A DNA stretch of 64,000 bases from an uncultured Acidimicrobiales bacterium (lineage in GTDB: Bacteria; Actinomycetota; Acidimicrobiia; Acidimicrobiales; SZUA-35). Every line of letters begins with the position of its first letter. The stretch's first letter is position 1. Positions 55,030 to 61,840 of the stretch are shown one piece after another. Where the stretch lies: NCBI GenBank assembly GCA_938002965.1, contig CALKZY010000018.1, positions 186,001 to 250,000 on the forward strand, in the 5' to 3' direction. A program made the position numbers and the translations under genes. The notes under the pieces are model-generated. The model was not told the origin of the DNA, made no database searches, and was given only the letters and a program-made list of their open reading frames with translations.

Positions 55030-55144
55030 CAATTTATTGATCGACCGGTCAGGCGGGACTTCAACGTCCTTGTTTGATCGGTCGAAATCGGTTGGGTGCC
55101 TCCAGCCGTTCGATTTTGGGCAGTTATACCCAAAGACAGCCAGG

Positions 55145-55150
55145 TACACT
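55145..55150 (+). promoter_or_regulatory. -10 box TACACT, leaderless start at 55158
   Basis: TACACT-N7-ATG, which selects ATG 55158 rather than the ORF-track start at 55074. Confidence 0.5.
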
Positions 55151-55157
55151 CAAGTTG

Positions 55158-56423
55158 ATGGCGCAAGCGCCGGTGTTGGCGAGAACCGATTCGAACACGA
55201 TCCCCTATGTAGGGGGATTCGTTTGCGCGCTGATAACACTGTTGGTGTTGGCCAACATCATCCTTGGCTCCCGCGACGCCGGGCAAACCCAGGTTGTCAG
55301 CGGCCTCGCTCTGTCGGTTGGTGACTGCGCAGACGTGGCTGTCGGCCCAGAAGATACGCAGATGTATCGGCAGGCCGAATGCACTGCCGCACACGATGTC
55401 CAGATCACAGGTCAGGTCGAACACCCTGACGCCGGCAAAGGCTTCCCTGGTGAGCGGGTGATGGCAGTCTGGTTCGACACCGAGTGCGACGAGGCAAGTG
55501 CCGACTTTTTGGGGTCCGATGTCTTGGACACCACGTTGACCGGTGATTTCGTGATGCCCGCCGAAGAAGAGTGGGAATCAGGCGACTACAGCGCATCGTG
55601 CTTCGTCACCACTTCGTCGGCTGAAGTTGAACTTGGACAATCAGTCGAGGGTTCTTGGCAAGACTTCGCGCGTGACGAGCAGGTGGTCATCTCCAGGCTC
55701 AAAGAAGGCGACTGCTTCGTCTCGGACCTCGCCGATCCCCGTGTTCTGCGAAGCAACGACCTAGTTGATCTCGCAGATTGCAACGAGGAATTCAACGGCA
55801 TCTTCTTCGGCCGTGGTCGACTTCCGTTCCCGGCTGGTGCCAGCCTTCCCAACGAAGCTGATCTGACCGATGCCAGCATCTCGGCATGCGCTGCCGAGTT
55901 CGAAGGCCATTTCGGCGAAGTAGCCACCGGCTTCAGTTACCGATTCTGGCGGCCGTCCGATGTTGCGTGGGAGCGAGGAGACCGGGGCGTACTTTGCGCT
56001 GTCCTCGACGACGAGCCGATCGAAGGGCCGTATGTACCGACGGACTATCCCAGCTTCTTCAATCTTGAACCTGAGCGCTGCTTCAATCTGACGCCCGAAC
56101 TTACTTCCAAAGACCTGTTACTAGATGGCCGGATACGGCCTGTCGAGTGCTCTGAGCCCCATGTCGGACAGAAGCTCGATCTCGGCACGTTGCTCGGCGG
56201 GCAGAGCTATCCGGGCGAAGCTGAGGTTAAGCGACTGGCCCAGGAAAGGTGCGAAACCCGATTCATCAACTTCATCGGCATCCCACCTCGAGACTCTGAA
56301 TTCCAACGCTTTCCGATTTGGTATCCCAACGCAACGAGCTGGGACACCGGCGATCGCAGATATGGATGCGCCATCCTGGGCGACGAAGTTCGTGTCGGAT
56401 CGCTTGAAGGTAGTCGGCGCTAG
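55158..56423 (+). CDS. Membrane-anchored protein with three Septum_form-like repeats
   Basis: About 421 aa. A single N-terminal membrane helix (VGGFVCALITLLVLANIIL) anchors an exported region with three similar units. Each begins with a GDC or ERC motif, has a conserved Cys in a short strand, a hydrophobic helix with C, and ends with a GD..(G/S)..C strand: unit 1 from VGDCADVA to SGDYSASC, unit 2 from EGDCFVSD to RGDRGVLC, unit 3 from PERCFNLT to TGDRRYGC. This matches the actinobacterial septum-formation family, whose members have one or more copies. A role at the septum is inferred from family name only. Confidence 0.75.
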   Translation: MAQAPVLARTDSNTIPYVGGFVCALITLLVLANIILGSRDAGQTQVVSGLALSVGDCADVAVGPEDTQMYRQAECTAAHDVQITGQVEHPDAGKGFPGERVMAVWFDTECDEASADFLGSDVLDTTLTGDFVMPAEEEWESGDYSASCFVTTSSAEVELGQSVEGSWQDFARDEQVVISRLKEGDCFVSDLADPRVLRSNDLVDLADCNEEFNGIFFGRGRLPFPAGASLPNEADLTDASISACAAEFEGHFGEVATGFSYRFWRPSDVAWERGDRGVLCAVLDDEPIEGPYVPTDYPSFFNLEPERCFNLTPELTSKDLLLDGRIRPVECSEPHVGQKLDLGTLLGGQSYPGEAEVKRLAQERCETRFINFIGIPPRDSEFQRFPIWYPNATSWDTGDRRYGCAILGDEVRVGSLEGSRR

Positions 56424-56443
56424 CGGCCGACGGCATTAATGCG

Positions 56444-56460
56444 CCCGCCGGCTCGGCGGG
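56444..56460 (+). terminator. Hairpin between convergent genes
   Basis: CCCGCCG-GCT-CGGCGGG, a 7-bp stem in the 38-bp gap between the Septum_form gene (+) and the crotonase gene (-). Confidence 0.5.
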
Positions 56461-56461
56461 G

Positions 56462-57352
56462 CTACTCAAACTCCGGTTCGGTCTGCCAGGGCATGATGTC
56501 CGGGGTGTTGGCCGAGGGTCGCAGACTCCACTCTGGGGAACGCTTCTCCAAGAAACTCTGGACCCCCTCACGAGCGTCAGCTGTTGCTCCGAGATACTGC
56601 ACGGCACGTGAATCGGCCCTGTGCGCCTCCATCGGATGGTTGAAGGTCAAACCGCGCCATAGCATGCGGCGAGTCACAGCCACCGATACTGGGGCGGCGT
56701 TGTCAGCAATTTGGCGTGCTAGCGCCAGCGCCTCCCCCACTACGTTGCCGTCAGGCACCAATCGCACCAGACCGGCTTCGGCCGCCTCCGCCCCGTCAAA
56801 CACTCGACCGGTGTAACACCATTCGGCAGCCTTCGAGATGCCGACAATGCGGGGCAGGAACCATGACGAGCATGCCTCTGGAGCTATCCCGCGACTGGCG
56901 AAGACAAATCCGATCTTGGCGTCGGCCACGGCGAAACGAACGTCCATCGGCAACGTCATGGTAATTCCAACGCCAACGGCCGGACCGTTGATGGCGCCGA
57001 TCGTCGGCTTCGACATGTCAAAGATCCGAAGAGATACCCGACCTCCGCCATCACGGCGAACCGGAGCGCTTTCGGTCACTTCATCGGGACGGTGAAACGT
57101 ATTCCCGCCCCGCGCCAGATCGGCCCCAGCACAAAAGGCTCTTCCAGCGCCGGTAAAAACCACGGCTCTGACGTCGTCGTCTCCGTCAGCCATGTCCATT
57201 GCGGTCAGTAACTCTTCCATCATCTGACCATTGAAGGCGTTGAGGCTGTCCGGCCGGTTCAGCGTGATGATGGCAACCGACGAGTCAACTACGTACTCGA
57301 TGGCTCCAAAGTCTCCCAGCTTGGTCTTTTTGGTCTCGACTGATTCACTCAT
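56462..57352 (-). CDS. Enoyl-CoA hydratase/isomerase family protein
   Basis: A 296-aa crotonase. LNRPDSLNAFNGQM forms the N-terminal CoA site and VVFTGAGRAFCAGADL the oxyanion-hole region; IGAINGPAVGVGITMTLPMDVRFA continues the fold. One of the usual catalytic Glu positions is replaced by Pro/Ala-type residues (FASRGIAPEACSSW keeps one Glu), so hydratase activity is likely but isomerase or hydrolase cannot be excluded. Its ATG overlaps the upstream gene's TGA (ATGA). Confidence 0.82.
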   Translation of the reverse strand: MSESVETKKTKLGDFGAIEYVVDSSVAIITLNRPDSLNAFNGQMMEELLTAMDMADGDDDVRAVVFTGAGRAFCAGADLARGGNTFHRPDEVTESAPVRRDGGGRVSLRIFDMSKPTIGAINGPAVGVGITMTLPMDVRFAVADAKIGFVFASRGIAPEACSSWFLPRIVGISKAAEWCYTGRVFDGAEAAEAGLVRLVPDGNVVGEALALARQIADNAAPVSVAVTRRMLWRGLTFNHPMEAHRADSRAVQYLGATADAREGVQSFLEKRSPEWSLRPSANTPDIMPWQTEPEFE

Positions 57353-58899
57353 TTGCTCGTGCTCCGTTCCACCAGCTTTACCAGTTGCTCTCGCCGTTCG
57401 AGCGGTAGACCCCTACCTTCGGTCTCATACCCGTAATGGTCCCAGACCGAAGTCAACCGATTTCCACTGAGAAGCAGGTCGATCGCTTCGCCATCGACCA
57501 GTGCCGGATGGGCTTGACCGCAGGCGTGAGCCAAGTGAAGCAGCTCACGACGAAGATTCATAACGTAGTTGGCCACCCGCACAGACTTGTCGGTCGGGTC
57601 GAGGCCCCTGGTTAGCCACCGGCTATGGGTGGCGACCCCCGTCGGGCAGTGTCCGGTGTGACAAACTTGAGCCTGAATGCATCCGGCGGCCAGCATCACC
57701 TCGCGGCCTACGGCCAACATGTCGGCACCAAGGGTCATGGCCAGCAGGCCTTCAACCGGGAAGCCGAGCTTGCCAGCGCCGACCCATACCACTCGCTCGT
57801 GCATATTTCGTTGGGCGAACGACCGGTAGACCTCGGCCATCGCCACTCGATAGGGCAAAGACACGTGGTCGGAAAATGCCAGCGGTGCTGCTCCTGTCCC
57901 TCCTTCGCCGCCGTCGATGGCGATGAAATCGGGCCCTCGGCCGCTTTGGCTCATCTCTTCAGCCAGCTCGGTCCAGAATCGCCGGTCTCCTACTGCCGAC
58001 TTGATGCCTACCGGCACGCCGCAGGCATCAGACAGCGTTTCAACAAACGCGATCATCGACCGGACATCGCTAAACGCGCTGTGATGGGCGGGGCTGGCAA
58101 CAGTGACACCGACCTCAACACCCCGGGCTTCAGCAATCTCCGGAGTGACTTTCGCCGCCGGGAGGCGCCCTCCAAGTCCGGGTTTCGCCCCCTGGCTGAG
58201 TTTGACCTCGATGGCCTTGACTGCCGGGGTTCGTCCGACAAGATCAACGGCTTTGTCGAGGTCGAAACCACCGTCGGGCCGACGTGCCCCGAAATAGCCG
58301 GTACCAAGTTGAAAGATCAGGTCTCCACCGTGACGATGATGCTTGCTGACGCCACCCTCACCGGTGTTGTGTAGGCAGCCAGCGATGTCGGCCCCTCTGT
58401 TGAGCGCCTCGATTGCCGGACCCGACAGCGAGCCGAAACTCATGGCCGAAATATTGATAGCAGACGAAGGCCGAAAGGCCGACTCCCGGCCCCGCCATTC
58501 CCCTACGATCTTCCCGCACGGAACGTAAGTATCATCGCGCTGCTCATCTGACGAAACGTCACCGTTGACCGGCGGGCGATACGGAAAGGCGGCTTGTCGG
58601 ACGATCGGATATTGGGGCCGATCCATCTTGTTGTCCGTGCCAAACCCGAAGTACTGGTTCTCCTTCTTCGCCGTGGAATAGATCCAGCGGCGCTGATCTC
58701 GCGAGAACGGACGCTCCTCATCGTTGTCCGTGACAATGTATTGCCGAAGCTCCGGACCCAGCTTCTCCAAGAGGTACCGAAGCCGTCCGACAATCGGGTA
58801 GTTCCGTCTTATGGCGTGGCGCACCTGGACAACATCCTGAATGGCCAGGACAACGAGGATCACGATCACGATCGCCACTATCACGATGAAGGTTGTCAT
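57349..58899 (-). CDS. FMN-binding glutamate synthase family protein
   Basis: About 516 aa with an N-terminal membrane helix (TFIVIVAIVIVILVVLAI) and the FMN/3Fe-4S domain of glutamate synthase. GEGGVSKHHRHGGDLIFQ and FIAIDGGEGGTGAAPL bind FMN and substrate, and the Cys motif CIQAQVCHTGHCPTG binds an iron-sulfur cluster. The glutaminase and NADPH domains are absent, so this is not a complete GOGAT; substrate unknown. The start is ATG 58899, 7 nt after TATCGT. Confidence 0.83.
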   Translation of the reverse strand: MTTFIVIVAIVIVILVVLAIQDVVQVRHAIRRNYPIVGRLRYLLEKLGPELRQYIVTDNDEERPFSRDQRRWIYSTAKKENQYFGFGTDNKMDRPQYPIVRQAAFPYRPPVNGDVSSDEQRDDTYVPCGKIVGEWRGRESAFRPSSAINISAMSFGSLSGPAIEALNRGADIAGCLHNTGEGGVSKHHRHGGDLIFQLGTGYFGARRPDGGFDLDKAVDLVGRTPAVKAIEVKLSQGAKPGLGGRLPAAKVTPEIAEARGVEVGVTVASPAHHSAFSDVRSMIAFVETLSDACGVPVGIKSAVGDRRFWTELAEEMSQSGRGPDFIAIDGGEGGTGAAPLAFSDHVSLPYRVAMAEVYRSFAQRNMHERVVWVGAGKLGFPVEGLLAMTLGADMLAVGREVMLAAGCIQAQVCHTGHCPTGVATHSRWLTRGLDPTDKSVRVANYVMNLRRELLHLAHACGQAHPALVDGEAIDLLLSGNRLTSVWDHYGYETEGRGLPLERREQLVKLVERSTSK

Positions 58900-58906
58900 T
58901 CCAGGC

Positions 58907-58912
58907 ACGATA
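58907..58912 (-). promoter_or_regulatory. -10 box TATCGT, leaderless start at 58899
   Basis: TATCGT-N7-ATG on the minus strand. Confidence 0.45.
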
Positions 58913-58974
58913 GCGAGCCGGGCCGTAGGAGCCGGGTTTCAACCAATCGGGTGAGCCGCCCGGACGGTACGCGA

Positions 58975-59868
58975 CTAGGCGTCGAGATATCGGGTGACGG
59001 CTACGCCAGCGCCAATAGCGCCGATAACCGCGCCGATCAAAAGGAGGATGACGCCGATACTCAGGACCTGGAGGTTGGGCACGGCGAAGTCCCGGAAGAC
59101 GTAACTGTCCAGCTCTTTGAAGAATCGGTCGGTGAGTCGATTCACGGCAAACACCGTGAATATCGACAAGAACGCGCCCATTAAGCCCTGAAGCAGGCCT
59201 TCGAGCATGAACGGGATACGGATAAACCACTTGGTGGCACCAACAAGGCGCATAACCTCGATCTCACGTCTTCGAGCAAAAACAGCGGTTCGAATCGAGT
59301 TGTACATCAACAGAGCAGCCGCGCCAGCAGCAAAAATAGCTGCCACCAGCATCACCGTCGACGAGCCCTGCGAAAACGTGCTGATAGCTCGAATATTGTC
59401 ACTGGCGAACTCGACGTCGCTGACCCCAGCGATGGTCTCGATTTCGGTCCCTAGCTCTCGTATCAGCTCAACGCTGGCATCACTGGGCTTGACCTGGAAC
59501 GAAGTCGGAAGGCTGTCCGGCTCGACCAGTTGGAGCAACTCGGGCTCCTCGGCGAAGAAGTTCTGGAACTCCTCATAGGTTGCTTCTCGGTCTATGTAGT
59601 CGGACGAGTCGACGAAGGGAGTCGAATCAAGGAAGTTCTGGACCGCCTGGATTTGCTCGTTCTGAATGTCGATGTCCAGCCACACCACGAACTCAACCTC
59701 GTTCTTGAACGAGGTGTTGATCCGATCGACGCCGCGCTGGACCAGAAGGGCGACGCCCATCAGAGACAGCGATACCGCGACCGTGAGAATGGTGGCGAGA
59801 CTTAGCGACGGGTTGCGGACAAGATTTTGCCCGGTTTCTTTGAATAGGTAGTCTATGCGAATTGCCAT
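58975..59868 (-). CDS. ftsX: Cell-division ABC permease FtsX
   Basis: A 297-aa membrane protein with four predicted helices: one N-terminal, two near residues 170-225 and one at the C-terminus, and an exported loop between helices 1 and 2 of about 120 aa (residues 45-165). IRTAVFARRREIEVMRLVGA is the conserved cytoplasmic signature. With FtsE it links cytokinesis to peptidoglycan hydrolases. It is 39 bp downstream of ftsE. Confidence 0.92.
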   Translation of the reverse strand: MAIRIDYLFKETGQNLVRNPSLSLATILTVAVSLSLMGVALLVQRGVDRINTSFKNEVEFVVWLDIDIQNEQIQAVQNFLDSTPFVDSSDYIDREATYEEFQNFFAEEPELLQLVEPDSLPTSFQVKPSDASVELIRELGTEIETIAGVSDVEFASDNIRAISTFSQGSSTVMLVAAIFAAGAAALLMYNSIRTAVFARRREIEVMRLVGATKWFIRIPFMLEGLLQGLMGAFLSIFTVFAVNRLTDRFFKELDSYVFRDFAVPNLQVLSIGVILLLIGAVIGAIGAGVAVTRYLDA

Positions 59869-59907
59869 AAGGGTCTCGATCGCCGGTAGCGGCCGCCTCC
59901 GATGTCG

Positions 59908-60588
59908 TTACTCGTAGACGCCGCGGGCCTGGTCACGGACGATTGATCCGTGGGAAAGCTCGATGACTCGCTTGCGCATCGTGTCTACGATGCCGCGGTC
60001 ATGGCTGGCCATAACGACGGTGGTTCCGGTCTTGTTGATACGGTCCAGCAACCTCATGATGCCGATTGATGTTTGGGGGTCCAGGTTTCCCGTGGGCTCA
60101 TCGGCCAGCAGGATCAACGGGCGATTCACGAACGCTCTAGCGATGGACACACGTTGTTGCTCGCCGCCCGACAGTTGATCCGGATACTTGACCATCTTGT
60201 CGCCAAGTCCCACCAGTTCGCAGATGGCCGGCACCTGAGTCTTGATGACCCCTCGGGGGCGGCCGATGACCTCAAGGGCAAACGCCACGTTCTCGGCCAC
60301 CGTCTTGGTCGGAAGCAGTTTGAAGTCCTGGAAGATCGATCCGATGTTGCGACGCAGCATCGGCACCTTCCAGCCGGACATCTGTCCAATGTCCTTGCCT
60401 GCCACGAAGATTCGGCCGGTGTCGGGCTCTTCCTGTTTATTTAGAAGGCGGAGAAATGTCGACTTGCCCGATCCTGAGGGGCCAACGAGAAAGACGAACT
60501 CGCCCTTTGTGATGTCCACGTAGGCATCGAGCAATGCAGGGCGATCCTGTTGGGGATAGGCCTTCGAGACGCCTTCGAGTTTGATCAT
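59908..60588 (-). CDS. ftsE: Cell-division ABC ATPase FtsE
   Basis: A 226-aa ATPase subunit. Walker [10 protein letters not shown] near residue 38, the signature LSGGEQQR near 140, and Walker [13 protein letters not shown] confirm the family. It is upstream of ftsX and downstream of prfB. AAGGAAGC lies about 10 nt before the ATG. Confidence 0.95.
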   Translation of the reverse strand: MIKLEGVSKAYPQQDRPALLDAYVDITKGEFVFLVGPSGSGKSTFLRLLNKQEEPDTGRIFVAGKDIGQMSGWKVPMLRRNIGSIFQDFKLLPTKTVAENVAFALEVIGRPRGVIKTQVPAICELVGLGDKMVKYPDQLSGGEQQRVSIARAFVNRPLILLADEPTGNLDPQTSIGIMRLLDRINKTGTTVVMASHDRGIVDTMRKRVIELSHGSIVRDQARGVYE

Positions 60589-60696
60589 GCAGCTGCCGCT
60601 TCCTTTGCCGTGGGGCCCATGTCCGGCCGACCGGGAGGTTCATTGCCATCGGTACCCCGACCTGGTGGTCGCACTTCAAGCACCAACCTCTCCAGC

Positions 60697-61809
60697 TTAG
60701 TTCTTGTCGCCGCCCGCTCGGCGCCATCTCAGCCAGGCTTCCATGAACTGGGCGACTTCGCCGCCGAGAACACCCTCCGGATTGCCCGAGGTAAAACCGC
60801 TTCGCTCGTCCTTGACCTGTTGATATGGCTGAAGGACATAGCTGCGAATCTGACTGCCCCACTCGACCTTTTTTGATTCGCCTGCCTCCTCGGCAAGCTT
60901 GGCCTGGCGTTTCTGGTGCTCAAGGTCGACAAGCTTCATCGCCAGCATCTGCATGCAGCGATCCTTATTCTGATGCTGGCTTCGTTCATTCTGGCAGGAA
61001 ACCACGATGCCGGTCGGTAGGTGGGTGATTCTGACGGCCGAGTCAGTTGTATTCACGTGCTGGCCACCCGCACCGGATGACCGGAACACATCGACCCGAA
61101 GATCCTTCTCGTCGATGTCCACCTGGTCGGCGGCGTCCTCTATGTAGGGAACCACCCCAAAGGAGGCAAAGGCAGTATGACGCCGAGCGTTGGAGTCAAA
61201 CGGTGAAATACGAACCAGGCGGTGCACTCCCCGCTCCGCTTGGAGCCAGCCGTAAGCGTGGCGGCCACGGATAACAAACTGGGCCGAGGTGATTCCCGCT
61301 TCCTGACCGGCTTGGCTGTCGGTCAACTCAAATTCGAAACCGCGATTCTGGGCCCATTTGCGGTACATGGCCAGCAGCATCTCAGCCCAGTCCTGGGAGT
61401 CGGTTCCGCCCGCACCCGAGTGGACCTCGCATACCGCGTCGCCCTCGTCGTAGGTTCCGGTGAACAGCGCTCGCAACTGTAGGGCCGAGAACTCGTCAGC
61501 CAATCGGCCCATAAGCTCACCGGCCTCGACCTCAAGGTCCTGATCCGACTCCTCCCGAGCCAGGTCGATCATGGTTGCCCCATCGTCGATCTCGCCTGAG
61601 AGCCGGTCAAACAGGTCCAAGTCGTCCTTAACGGCTGTGAACTCGGTTTGGACCACCCGCGCCCGTTCAGGGTCGTCCCACAGGTCTGGGCGTCCCATTT
61701 CGGTCTCCAACTGTGGCAGCCTGGCCCGAAGCTCCTCTATCCGCAGATAGGTGTGAGCCTCGTCCAGCTCATGCCGGAGCGCCTTGAGTTCCTCGGTTAG
61801 ATCGGCCAT
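60697..61809 (-). CDS. prfB: Peptide chain release factor 2
   Basis: A 370-aa factor that reads UAA and UGA. GGQHVNTTDSAVRITH holds the catalytic GGQ loop, and RISPFDSNARRHTAFASF holds the SPF anticodon-like motif. The frame is continuous from the ATG, so the autoregulatory +1 frameshift of many prfB genes is absent here. As RF2 competes with Sec insertion at UGA, it is the direct competitor for the two selenoprotein stops in this window. It lies 31 bp after the secA stop. Confidence 0.95.
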   Translation of the reverse strand: MADLTEELKALRHELDEAHTYLRIEELRARLPQLETEMGRPDLWDDPERARVVQTEFTAVKDDLDLFDRLSGEIDDGATMIDLAREESDQDLEVEAGELMGRLADEFSALQLRALFTGTYDEGDAVCEVHSGAGGTDSQDWAEMLLAMYRKWAQNRGFEFELTDSQAGQEAGITSAQFVIRGRHAYGWLQAERGVHRLVRISPFDSNARRHTAFASFGVVPYIEDAADQVDIDEKDLRVDVFRSSGAGGQHVNTTDSAVRITHLPTGIVVSCQNERSQHQNKDRCMQMLAMKLVDLEHQKRQAKLAEEAGESKKVEWGSQIRSYVLQPYQQVKDERSGFTSGNPEGVLGGEVAQFMEAWLRWRRAGGDKN

Positions 61810-61840
61810 CGTAGTTCGACGCTAGCAACGTCTGTGGCTG

